From Gp6-AA40 sp035711805 (GTDB lineage: Bacteria; Acidobacteriota; Vicinamibacteria; Vicinamibacterales; UBA2999): DNA of 64,000 nucleotides. The notes below the pieces were generated by a model, which was not told the origin of the DNA, searched no databases, and worked only from the letters and a program-made list of their open reading frames with translations. The DNA is taken from assembly GCA_035711805.1 (NCBI GenBank), contig DASTBV010000065.1, forward strand, positions 1-64,000, read 5' to 3'. The position numbers and the translations under genes are program-made. This document shows, piece after piece, positions 56,722 through 64,000 of the stretch (the stretch's first letter is position 1; every line of letters begins with the position of its first letter).

Positions 56722-57306
56722 CTACCCCCGGCGTCGCGCGTTTTGCGCACGCAGGGCGGTGTCGAGCCGGGCGATGACGTCGGAAAGCCGCTGTTTCGCG
56801 CTGGTGAGCACGGCCTGGGCCGCGACGATGTCACCCGCCTCGCTGGCCACGCCCGCTTTTTGCATTTCCGCTGTGGCTGTCGCAATGGCGCGGCGGGTAT
56901 CGGTGAGGAGGCGGCGCGGCAGGCGTGTCTTTTCAGCCGTGGCGAGCCGTCCGTTCGCCTGTGTCAGGAGGACGCTGACTTCCATCGTCGCGCGATCGAC
57001 TTCGGCGCGGAGTTTGCCCTGGGTCTCGGCGGAGATGCGCGCGGCGTTCTGCGCATGTTCGCGGCTTTCGAGGGCGTGGTTGAGCGCCAGCCGGTAGTCG
57101 CGCTGATCGACCGCCTGCGTCGCGGCGGTCAGCGACGCGGTCGCGGCGGTGAATTCCTCCGCGGCATAGCGCTCGGCGCCGGCGGCGCGGGCCGCGTCGA
57201 TGGCGCCCTGCGCCTGATCCATTTCCTTGTGTGGGGGAGTGCCGCATGCCGTCAAGAGCAGCAGCAGCAGCGCGAGCGCCGATGCTCGCAGCGGACGAAC
57301 CTGCAT
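56722..57306 (-). CDS. DUF4398-type lipoprotein
   Basis: 194 aa. Lipobox L-L-L-T-A-C near residue 21, then a long helical region rich in Ala, Glu and Arg (AIDAARAAGAERYAAEEFTA, DQRDYRLALNHALESREHAQ). The DUF4398 pattern suggests a tetratricopeptide-like helical periplasmic lipoprotein. Start at 57306. Divergent from the radC-like gene across 19 bp. Confidence 0.75.
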   Translation of the reverse strand: MQVRPLRASALALLLLLLTACGTPPHKEMDQAQGAIDAARAAGAERYAAEEFTAATASLTAATQAVDQRDYRLALNHALESREHAQNAARISAETQGKLRAEVDRATMEVSVLLTQANGRLATAEKTRLPRRLLTDTRRAIATATAEMQKAGVASEAGDIVAAQAVLTSAKQRLSDVIARLDTALRAQNARRRG

Positions 57307-57325
57307 CAGAGTCTGAGTATAGACG

Positions 57326-58009
57326 ATGAAAGACGTGGCGCCACACGATCGCCCGCGCGAAAAGCTCGAACGGCTCGGTGCGTCGGCACTCGGCGACAAC
57401 GAATTGCTCGCCCTGGTGCTGGGCAGCGGATCGCGCGACCGCGACGTACTCGACGTCTCGAACACCGTGCTCGAGCAACGCGGCGGCCTCTATGGGCTCA
57501 CACGCTCGACGGCAGCCGACCTGCGCGCGATTTCCGGTGTCGGCGCCGCCCGCGCCGCACAGGTACTGGCGGCAGTGGAGCTCGGGCGACGGACGCTGAT
57601 GCGTACGCACGGCGATCGGCCGCGGCTGAACACGCCGCGTCAGCTGGCGTCGCATCTGCTGCCGCAGCACGGCTCCCGGCCCGTGGAGCAGTTCGGCATC
57701 GTCCTGCTCGATACCAAACACCGGCTGATCCAGATCAGGCTCGTGTCGAGCGGCTCGCTGGACTCGACGGTCGCGCATCCGCGCGAGGTGTTCCGCGACG
57801 CGATCGCCGGCCGCGCGGCGGCCATCGTCCTGTTCCACAACCATCCGTCCGGTGATCCGCGGCCGAGCGGCGACGACGTGGCGCTGACGGCGCGGCTGGT
57901 CGAGGCGGGACAGGTCATCGGGATCGACGTGCTCGACCACCTGATACTCGCGGACCAGCGCTACTACTCGTTCGCCGAAGCCGGACAGCTGCCTCGTGCA
58001 GATGGCTGA
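57326..58009 (+). CDS. radC: RadC/UPF0758 family JAB-domain protein
   Basis: 227 aa. A helix-hairpin-helix N-terminus (GASALGDNELLALVLGSGSR) is followed by a JAB metal-binding domain VLFHNHPSGDPRPSGDD (HxHx7D-type). The domain order and length match the UPF0758 family once called RadC; the supposed DNA-repair role is doubtful. Confidence 0.9.
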   Translation: MKDVAPHDRPREKLERLGASALGDNELLALVLGSGSRDRDVLDVSNTVLEQRGGLYGLTRSTAADLRAISGVGAARAAQVLAAVELGRRTLMRTHGDRPRLNTPRQLASHLLPQHGSRPVEQFGIVLLDTKHRLIQIRLVSSGSLDSTVAHPREVFRDAIAGRAAAIVLFHNHPSGDPRPSGDDVALTARLVEAGQVIGIDVLDHLILADQRYYSFAEAGQLPRADG

Positions 58010-58041
58010 CGACGCGCCGACTTCGGTAAGATGGGTTGGAT

Positions 58042-59331
58042 TTGCGGATTCTGTACTTCGATTGCTTCGCGGGCGCTTCGGGCGACATGGTCCTCGGTGC
58101 GCTGATCGACGCCGGCGTGCCGCTCGACGACATCCGCCGTGCCCTCGGTTCTCTCGCGATAACGCCGGACTCGGTCTGGACGGAACAGGTGGTGCGTGCC
58201 GGGGTGCGCGCCACGAAGTTCTGCGTGCGTGGTGAAGATCCCGGCTCCGCGTACGTCGACGAGCATGCGCACGCCCACGTCCACGCGCACGGCCGTCATG
58301 AACACCACGCGCACGATCACCACGGCCACGAATCAGCGCAGGCCCACAGCCATGCGCAGCCGCATCATCACGTGCATCGGACGCTGGCCGAGATCACCAC
58401 GCTGATCGAGGGATCCGCGCTGAGCCCGGCCGGTAAGGCGCGCGCGACGGATCTGTTTCTGCAACTCGGCGCCGCCGAGGCTGCGATTCACGGCACCACC
58501 CTCGAGCAGGTTCACCTGCACGAGGTGGGCGCTCTCGATTCCATCATCGACATCGTCGGCGCCGTGTACGCGCTCGAGTCACTCGGCGCCGATCGCATCG
58601 TGGCGTCGCCCTTGAACGTCGGCAGCGGCAGCATCAGGTCGGCTCACGGCGTCTATCCGGTGCCCGCGCCGGCGACGCTTCGTCTGCTCCAGGGCGCGCC
58701 GATCTATTCCGGTCCGCAGAAGGCGGAGATGGTCACGCCCACCGGGGCGCTGCTCGTGAAATCCTACGCCTCCGAGTTCGGCACGATCCCGGCAATGAAG
58801 GTCAGCGCGGTGGGGTACGGCGCCGGCAGCCGCGACTTTCCCGAGACGCCGAACGTCCTTCGCGTGCTGATTGGTGAGGCGGATCGAACGGCGCCTTCGG
58901 CGTCCGTCGTGGTCATCGAAGCCGATATCGACGACATGAACCCGCAGATCTTCGGCGTGGTCATGGACACCTTGCTGGCCGAGGGCGCGCTGGATGTGTT
59001 CTATACGCCGATTCAGATGAAGAAGAATCGTCCTGGAATCCTCCTCACGGTGATTGCTGCGCCCGACGCGCGGGAGCGTCTGACCGCGACGATCTTCCGC
59101 GAGACGACGACGATTGGCGTGCGGTACCGCGAGATGGCGCGTGAATGTCTCGACCGCGAGGACGTCACCGTCCAGACGGCGCTGGGCGCCGTCCGCGTCA
59201 AGGTGGCGCGGCGGGACGGCCGCGTGCTGAACGCCTCCCCGGAATTCGAGGACTGCGTGCGGATCGCCCGCGAACACAACGTACCCGTGAAGGAGGTCCA
59301 GGCCCTGGCCACCAAGGCGTTTCTCTCATGA
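58042..59331 (+). CDS. larC: Nickel-pincer cofactor biosynthesis protein LarC
   Basis: 429 aa. The N-terminus RILYFDCFAGASGDMVLGAL is canonical. A His-rich loop (about residues 75-115, more than 20 His, with HAHAHVHAHGRHEHHAHDH) is followed by VHLHEVGALDSIIDIVGAVY, MVTPTGALLVKSYASEFG and VVVIEADIDDMNPQIFGVVM. LarC inserts Ni into the pincer cofactor of lactate racemase. Unlike in Lactobacillus, no frameshift is needed. TTG at 58042 fits the N-terminus and the GGG six bases upstream; TTG 58036 is possible. No larA/B/E is near. Confidence 0.9.
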   Translation: MRILYFDCFAGASGDMVLGALIDAGVPLDDIRRALGSLAITPDSVWTEQVVRAGVRATKFCVRGEDPGSAYVDEHAHAHVHAHGRHEHHAHDHHGHESAQAHSHAQPHHHVHRTLAEITTLIEGSALSPAGKARATDLFLQLGAAEAAIHGTTLEQVHLHEVGALDSIIDIVGAVYALESLGADRIVASPLNVGSGSIRSAHGVYPVPAPATLRLLQGAPIYSGPQKAEMVTPTGALLVKSYASEFGTIPAMKVSAVGYGAGSRDFPETPNVLRVLIGEADRTAPSASVVVIEADIDDMNPQIFGVVMDTLLAEGALDVFYTPIQMKKNRPGILLTVIAAPDARERLTATIFRETTTIGVRYREMARECLDREDVTVQTALGAVRVKVARRDGRVLNASPEFEDCVRIAREHNVPVKEVQALATKAFLS

Positions 59332-61376
59332 AGCCGTCTTTCGTCACGACTCCCATCTACTACATCAACGCCCGTCCACACATCGGCCACGCCTACACGA
59401 CGATGCTCGCCGACGCAGTCGCGCGGTCGCGCCGGCTGCTGGGCGACGACGTGTTCTTCATGACCGGCACCGACGAGCACGGACAGAAAGTCGAGCGGGC
59501 CGCTCAGAAAGCGGGCATGAAGACGGAGATGTTCGCGGAGCAGACCGCCGCGCATTTCCGGCAAATGAGCCGCGACCTCAATATCTCGAACGACGACTTC
59601 ATCCGGACAACGGAGCCGAGGCATCACCGGGCGGCGCAGGAAATCTGGCGGCGCGTCGCCGCGAACGGCGACATCTACAAGGGTGAATACGAAGGTTGGT
59701 ACTGCACCGTCGATGAAGTCTTCGTGCCCGAGACACAGCTGCTGGACGGGAAATGTCCGACTTGCGGCGGGAAGGTCGAGCGGCTGAAGGAGGAGAGCTA
59801 CTACTTCCGGCTCTCCAAGTATCAGCAGCCGCTGCTCGACTTCTACGCCGCGAACCCCGACTTCCTGCAGCCCGCGTTCCGGCTGAACGAGGTGCGAACG
59901 TTCGTCGAGGCAGGATTGCAGGACCTGAGCATCAGCCGGACGTCGTTTTCGTGGGGCGTCCCCGTTCCCGACGACCCGAAGCACGTGATGTACGTGTGGT
60001 TCGACGCGTTGACCAACTACCTGACAGTGCTCGGTTTCGGCAGCGGCGACGACAGCCGCGTGCAGCGATTCTGGCCGACGGTCACGCATCTGGTCGGCAA
60101 GGAGATCGTTCGTCAGCATGCGCTGTACTGGCCGGCGTTCCTGATGTCGGCCGGGTTGCCGCCGCCGCACCGCATCGTCGCCCACGGATGGTGGCTGATG
60201 GGCGGCGCCAAGATGTCGAAGTCGGCGGGCAACGTGGCCCGGTATCAGGACTACGTGAGCGTCTTCGGCGTCGATGCGCTGCGCTACTTCGTGATGCGCG
60301 AGATGCCGCTCGGCGGGGACGCCAACTTCTCCGACGAAGGGATCCTCACGCGGTTCAACGCCGATCTGGCCAACGACCTCGGCAACCTGGTGAGCCGGGC
60401 GACCACGATGGTGCAGCGCTACTGCGGCGGCGTGGTGCCGGAATCGAACCCGGCGCGGCGCGACGATCTGGATGCCGGCCTGGTGGCGCGCATCGATCAA
60501 GCCATCGGCGCGGTCGTCCGCCAGTTCGACGCGATCCAGATCACGGGTGCCCTGCAGGACGCCTGGGAGCTGATCCGCGCCGTCAACCAGTACATCGTGA
60601 AGCGCGAACCGTGGGCGCTCGCCAAGAAGCCCGAACAGCGGGCAACGTTGGAGGCCACCCTCTATCACGCGGCCGATGCGCTGCGCGTGACCGCGGCCCT
60701 GATCGATCCGGTGATGCCCGGTGCGGCCGAACGGATTCGCCGCATGCTGGGGATCCAGCAGGAGCCGTGGACCGCCTTGAAGGCCGGCACGCTCGCCCCC
60801 GGGACCCGGCTTGGTACGATCGAACCGTTGTTTCCACGCATTGAAAAGACGCTCGAGGAGCTGCGCGCGATGGCAGATACGGAGACTCCGCCCCCCGATC
60901 AGACCCCTGCGGCCCAACCAGGTGCCCTGGCGTCCCCTGTTGCGCCGCCCGTCGTCGCCGGCGCGGCGGCGCTTCCGCCGCCGGGTCCGCCTTCCGCCTC
61001 CGCGCCGGGCGCTACGGCGGACAAGAAAGGCGGGCACGACGAAGGGGATGTACGGCTGTCGATCGACGAATTCATGAAGGTCGAACTTCGGGTGGCGAAG
61101 GTGCTCGAGGCGGAGTCGGTTCCGAAGTCGAAGAAGCTGATCAAGATGCGCGTTGACGTCGGCACCGAGCAGCGGACGATCGTCGCCGGCATTGCCGAGG
61201 CGTATCAGCCCGATCAGCTGATCGGACGCACGATCGTGATCGTCGCGAACCTGAAGCCGGCGAAGTTGATGGGGATCGAATCGAACGGGATGGTTCTCGC
61301 GGCAAGCGTCGAGGGAGGTGCGCCGACGCTGCTGTCCGTGGATCCCTCGATGCCGCCGGGAACGAGAGTGCGCTAA
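59328..61376 (+). CDS. metG: Methionyl-tRNA synthetase with C-terminal tRNA-binding domain
   Basis: 682 aa. HIGH motif in RPHIGHAYTTMLADAVARS, zinc Cys pair CPTCGGK, KMSKS in GGAKMSKSAGNVARYQDY. A Pro/Ala-rich linker (about residues 520-575) leads into an EMAPII/Trbp111-like domain (SIDEFMKVELRVAKVLEAE, then GIESNGMVLAAS). The start overlaps the larC stop by 4 nt. The linker DNA contains a REP-like palindrome (60985-61022). Confidence 0.96.
   Translation: MKPSFVTTPIYYINARPHIGHAYTTMLADAVARSRRLLGDDVFFMTGTDEHGQKVERAAQKAGMKTEMFAEQTAAHFRQMSRDLNISNDDFIRTTEPRHHRAAQEIWRRVAANGDIYKGEYEGWYCTVDEVFVPETQLLDGKCPTCGGKVERLKEESYYFRLSKYQQPLLDFYAANPDFLQPAFRLNEVRTFVEAGLQDLSISRTSFSWGVPVPDDPKHVMYVWFDALTNYLTVLGFGSGDDSRVQRFWPTVTHLVGKEIVRQHALYWPAFLMSAGLPPPHRIVAHGWWLMGGAKMSKSAGNVARYQDYVSVFGVDALRYFVMREMPLGGDANFSDEGILTRFNADLANDLGNLVSRATTMVQRYCGGVVPESNPARRDDLDAGLVARIDQAIGAVVRQFDAIQITGALQDAWELIRAVNQYIVKREPWALAKKPEQRATLEATLYHAADALRVTAALIDPVMPGAAERIRRMLGIQQEPWTALKAGTLAPGTRLGTIEPLFPRIEKTLEELRAMADTETPPPDQTPAAQPGALASPVAPPVVAGAAALPPPGPPSASAPGATADKKGGHDEGDVRLSIDEFMKVELRVAKVLEAESVPKSKKLIKMRVDVGTEQRTIVAGIAEAYQPDQLIGRTIVIVANLKPAKLMGIESNGMVLAASVEGGAPTLLSVDPSMPPGTRVR
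60985..61022 (+). repeat. REP-like palindrome inside metG
   Basis: GTCCGCC at 60985-60991 and GGCGGAC at 61016-61022 with GCGCTACGGCGGAC on the right side. The layout is like the intergenic GTCCGCC...GGCGGAC elements. It lies in frame and encodes part of the Pro/Ala linker between catalytic and tRNA-binding domains. Confidence 0.4.
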
Positions 61377-61380
61377 GCAC

Positions 61381-62160
61381 TTGATCGATTCCCATTGCCA
61401 CATCGCCGGGCCGGAATTCGCCGGCGATCTCGATGCCGTGGTTGCGCGTGCGACCGCCGCCGGGCTGACCCACGCGCTGGTCATCCTTGCCGCAGACGAC
61501 CAGCCGGAGATTGAACAGGCGCAGGCCGTCGCCGGATTGTGGAGCGGCGTCCGGTTTTCGATCGGCGTGCATCCGCATGCGGCGGGGAAGTTTGCGGCCA
61601 ACCCCGAAGAGGCGGCACGCGCCGTGGCGGCGGCGATCGACGGGCAGCCGCTGACCCGCGGCCTGGGCGAGATCGGACTCGACTACCACTACGATTTCTC
61701 GCCGCGGGACATCCAGCAGACGGTGTTCCGCAGCCAGATTGCGCTGGCGCGCGATCGCCGCCTTCCGATCGTCATTCACACGCGCGAGGCGGAGGACGAC
61801 ACGTTCCGCATTCTCGCAGAGGAGCAGGCGGCTGAGGTGCCCGTCGTGCTGCACTGCTTTACCGGCGATCGGGCGATGGCACGCCGCGCGCTCGAGGCCG
61901 GATACGACCTGTCGCTGGCCGGCATCGTCACGTTTCCACGCGCGACGGAACTGCAGGAAGTGGCCCGCCTGGTTCCACTCGACCGGTTGCTCATCGAGAC
62001 CGACAGCCCCTTTCTGGCGCCCGTGCCGCATCGCGGCACGCGCAACGAACCGGCCAACGTCGTCCAGGTGGCCGAAACGATTGCCGGGCTCAAGGGCACG
62101 ACGCGTGAGGCGGTCGCCGCCGCCACGTCGGCCAACTTTGTACGGATATTCGCGCCCTGA
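61381..62160 (+). CDS. TatD family metal-dependent hydrolase
   Basis: 259 aa with a TTG start 4 bp after metG. IDSHCHIAGPEF, GVHPHAAGK, GLGEIGLDYHYDF, IVIHTREAEDDT, VLHCFTGD, and ETDSPFLAPVPHRG are the TatD metal-site and signature motifs. These enzymes are 3'-5' DNA/RNA exonucleases or D-Tyr-tRNA deacylase-like. A metG-tatD pairing is common in bacteria. Confidence 0.93.
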   Translation: MIDSHCHIAGPEFAGDLDAVVARATAAGLTHALVILAADDQPEIEQAQAVAGLWSGVRFSIGVHPHAAGKFAANPEEAARAVAAAIDGQPLTRGLGEIGLDYHYDFSPRDIQQTVFRSQIALARDRRLPIVIHTREAEDDTFRILAEEQAAEVPVVLHCFTGDRAMARRALEAGYDLSLAGIVTFPRATELQEVARLVPLDRLLIETDSPFLAPVPHRGTRNEPANVVQVAETIAGLKGTTREAVAAATSANFVRIFAP

Positions 62161-62238
62161 CGGCGGCAGACGGGCCGGGTTGACGGCGCCCGCGCCGCGA
62201 CGCTCTCCGTCGCGATATATTTAGGTTCGACAAACATC

Positions 62239-63243
62239 TTGAATCCAGCAGCGCCGAACCCTTCCGCAGCGACGCTTGCCCAGCTGTTCGAGCCGATTCG
62301 CGACGACCTTCGCGAAGTCGAGCGCGAGTTCACGCGGCACGTCCAGTCGCAGGTCAGTGTCATCCCCGCGATCGGCAGCTACATTCAGGATGGCGGCGGC
62401 AAGCGGATCCGCCCGGCGGTGCTGCTGATGGCCGCGCGGATGGCGGGGTACACCGGCGAGCGGGCGGTTCTCTACGCGTCGGTCATCGAATTCATCCACA
62501 CGGCGACGCTCGTCCACGACGACATCATCGACGAATCCGACATGCGCCGCGGCCGTGACGCGGTGCATACGCGCTACGGCAACCACATCACGGTGCTGTT
62601 CGGCGACTTCCTGTACCTGAAGTCGATGTCGCTGGCGCTGACCCACGACACGCTCGATATCGTCAGGCTGCTGTGCGACGTGACGCTGCGCATCGTCGAG
62701 GGCGAAATCTACCAGCTGACCAAGACCGGCGCTGTCGATCTGAGCGAGGAGGAGCACTTCGACATCGTGCGTCGGAAGACGGCGCTGCTGTTTGCCGGCT
62801 CGGCCAGGATCGGCGGCATGCTCGGGCAGACGACGCGCGAGCAGCAGGAGGCGTTGTGGGACTACGGCCTCAACATCGGCATGGCGTTCCAGGTCGTCGA
62901 CGATCTGCTTGATTTCACCGGCGAGCAGGGGGCGCTCGGCAAGCCCGTTGGCGGCGACCTGCGCGAAGGCAAGATGACGCTGCCCGTCATTCACCTCTAC
63001 GCCGGCGGCGAGGAGCGTGCACAGGCACTGCTGCGCCGCGTGGTGGATGCGCGTTCGGTGTCGGCCGACGAGTGGCGGGAGATTCGCGCCCTCCTCACGC
63101 AGACTCGATCGCTCGAGTATGCACAGCGGACCGCCGCCGCCTTTGTCGAGCGCGCCAAGAAGGCGCTGCACGTGTTTCCGCCGTCCGAGGCGCGCGACGC
63201 GCTGCTGTACCTGCCTGATTACGTCGTTTCAAGAGACCGATAA
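62239..63243 (+). CDS. Polyprenyl diphosphate synthase (trans, octaprenyl type)
   Basis: 334 aa with a TTG start. First Asp-rich motif LVHDDIIDESDMRRG; second VVDDLLDFTGEQGALGKPVG; GGGKRIRPAVLLMAARM upstream. It extends farnesyl diphosphate with isopentenyl units, probably for the menaquinone or ubiquinone side chain. The 5' gap from tatD (78 bp) is AT-richer and may hold a promoter. The stop touches array H8. Confidence 0.9.
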   Translation: MNPAAPNPSAATLAQLFEPIRDDLREVEREFTRHVQSQVSVIPAIGSYIQDGGGKRIRPAVLLMAARMAGYTGERAVLYASVIEFIHTATLVHDDIIDESDMRRGRDAVHTRYGNHITVLFGDFLYLKSMSLALTHDTLDIVRLLCDVTLRIVEGEIYQLTKTGAVDLSEEEHFDIVRRKTALLFAGSARIGGMLGQTTREQQEALWDYGLNIGMAFQVVDDLLDFTGEQGALGKPVGGDLREGKMTLPVIHLYAGGEERAQALLRRVVDARSVSADEWREIRALLTQTRSLEYAQRTAAAFVERAKKALHVFPPSEARDALLYLPDYVVSRDR

Positions 63244-63319
63244 TTCAGAATTCAGAATGCAGAATGCAAACACTCTTTGCATTTTGCATTCTGCATTCTG
63301 CATTCTGCATTCTGAATTA
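63241..63319. repeat. 7-bp-period hairpin array H8 (TTCAGAA / TTCTGCA)
   Basis: Left arm: TTCAGAA x2, TGCAGAA, TGCAAAC (63244-63271). Right arm: TTTTGCA, TTCTGCA x3, TTCTGAA. The arms are complementary around CACTC. The array begins immediately after the synthase stop and ends 14 bp before ligA. The heptamers are the same as in H7. Confidence 0.85.
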
Positions 63320-63333
63320 CTGCGTCAGTCCCC

Positions 63334-64000
63334 ATGAACGCTGCCGATCGCGTCGCCGAACTTCGCCGCCTGATTCGCTACCACGAAGAGCGCTACTACA
63401 TCCTCGCCTCGCCGGAGGTGTCCGACGCGGAGTTCGATGCGCTGATGCACGAGCTCGAGCGGCTGGAGGCAGAGAACCCCGATCTGGTCACCGTCGATTC
63501 GCCGACGCGGCGCGTCGGCGGACGCGTGGATGCCGGCTTCGAGACCGTCGAGCATCTCGAACCGATGCTCAGTCTCGACAATGCCTACAACGAAGAAGAG
63601 CTGCGGGCGTTCGACGATCGTGTACGCCGTGGCCTCGACGCGGCAGGGACGCCAGCCGACGCGGTGGACTACGTTGCGGAGCTGAAGATCGACGGCGTCA
63701 GCATCGCGCTGACCTACATCGACGGGATGCTCACGCGGGCGGCGACGCGGGGCGACGGCGTCCGCGGCGAGGACGTGACGGCGAACGTCCGCACCGTGCG
63801 CGCGATTCCGCTGCGGCTCGGCGCGGGCGCGCCGTCCGGCCGGATCGAGGTCCGCGGGGAAGTGTATCTGCCACGGAAGGCGTTCGAGCGCATCAACGCC
63901 GAGCGTGAGCAACTGGAAGAACCGTTGTTTGCCAACCCGCGCAACGCCGCGGCCGGTACGCTGCGGAATCTCGATCCGGGGCTGGTTGCCAAACGCGGAT
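63334..64000 (+). CDS. ligA: NAD-dependent DNA ligase (5' part, cut by the window end)
   Basis: The first 222 codons are present. The Ia domain (LRRLIRYHEERYYILASPEV, then SDAEFDALM) and the adenylation motif YVAELKIDGVSIAL (KxDG, the AMP-linked Lys) are visible, then VRGEVYLPRKAFE and NPRNAAAGTLRNLD. LigA seals nicks during replication and repair using NAD. The OB, zinc finger, HhH and BRCT parts lie beyond the window. Confidence 0.95.
   Translation, partial: MNAADRVAELRRLIRYHEERYYILASPEVSDAEFDALMHELERLEAENPDLVTVDSPTRRVGGRVDAGFETVEHLEPMLSLDNAYNEEELRAFDDRVRRGLDAAGTPADAVDYVAELKIDGVSIALTYIDGMLTRAATRGDGVRGEDVTANVRTVRAIPLRLGAGAPSGRIEVRGEVYLPRKAFERINAEREQLEEPLFANPRNAAAGTLRNLDPGLVAKRG

Noticed and set aside
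58036..59331. larC as a frameshifted two-part gene
   Set aside because: The reading frame is continuous from the canonical N-terminus to the C-terminal domain.
59013..61601. 862-aa minus-strand ORF opposite metG
   Set aside because: It is rich in Arg, His and Gln, has no recognisable motif, and is antisense to an unmistakable metG. High-GC genes commonly leave long open frames on the other strand.
39410..63319. Heptamer arrays considered as CRISPR or telomere-like repeats
   Set aside because: There are no spacers between units, units are 7 bp and differ between loci, and no cas genes or chromosome ends are present.

Overview
The window is one contiguous piece of a high-GC bacterial chromosome. 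Several features point to an Acidobacteriota genome, most likely of the Vicinamibacteria type. There are three TIGR03435-family domains, one of them fused to a BlaR1-like M56 protease. There are also exported proteins carrying a DLSGxW motif with a DUF6152 neighbour, a VWFA-related exported protein, and many short palindromic intergenic repeats. This lineage call is an inference from gene content; no 16S gene is present. Most of the window is ordinary housekeeping DNA. There are no phage genes, insertion sequences or CRISPR arrays.

Layout. 1-2.1 kb: fragments of an outer-membrane beta-barrel gene and of a second gene meet head to head, which suggests an inversion breakpoint. 2.1-10.1 kb: a CsbD-like protein, secreted proteins, and a blaI-blaR1-like signalling module with two matching operator dyads. 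10.2-14.3 kb: prfC, a dienelactone hydrolase and truA. 14.4-18.4 kb: treZ and a glycogen-debranching gene. 18.4-23.5 kb (minus strand): UPF0182, WYL regulator, S4 protein and a lipoprotein peptidyl-prolyl isomerase, followed by tRNA-Phe. 24.2-28.3 kb: recA, a 1.8-kb stretch holding only very small ORFs (most predicted single-pass membrane proteins), and a thiolase. 28.4-31.9 kb: an ECF sigma cluster, a DciA/DUF721 gene and maf. 32-35.9 kb: DUF2231 protein, a second debranching-type glycosidase and an SDR. 35.9-43.4 kb: a cytochrome c maturation (System I) operon with a CxxxY-type CcmE and a CcmF-CcmH fusion. 43.5-46 kb (minus): a phosphoesterase, aroK and aroA. 46-56.6 kb: VWA-like protein, RsbW-like kinase, inositol monophosphatase, glycosyltransferases, ttcA, dtd, a DapF homologue lacking both catalytic cysteines, and a SLC13 transporter. 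56.7-64 kb: DUF4398 lipoprotein, radC-like gene, larC, metG, tatD, a polyprenyl diphosphate synthase and the 5' part of ligA.

The most unusual structure is in the gaps rather than the genes. Eight loci carry short arrays with an exact 7-bp period. The heptamer differs between loci but is sometimes shared. Many arrays fold as arm-loop-arm hairpins, and they repeatedly touch stop or start codons. One array of eight heptamers lies inside a gene and encodes the hydrophobic core of its signal peptide. Two further families of palindromic, REP-like elements are interspersed.
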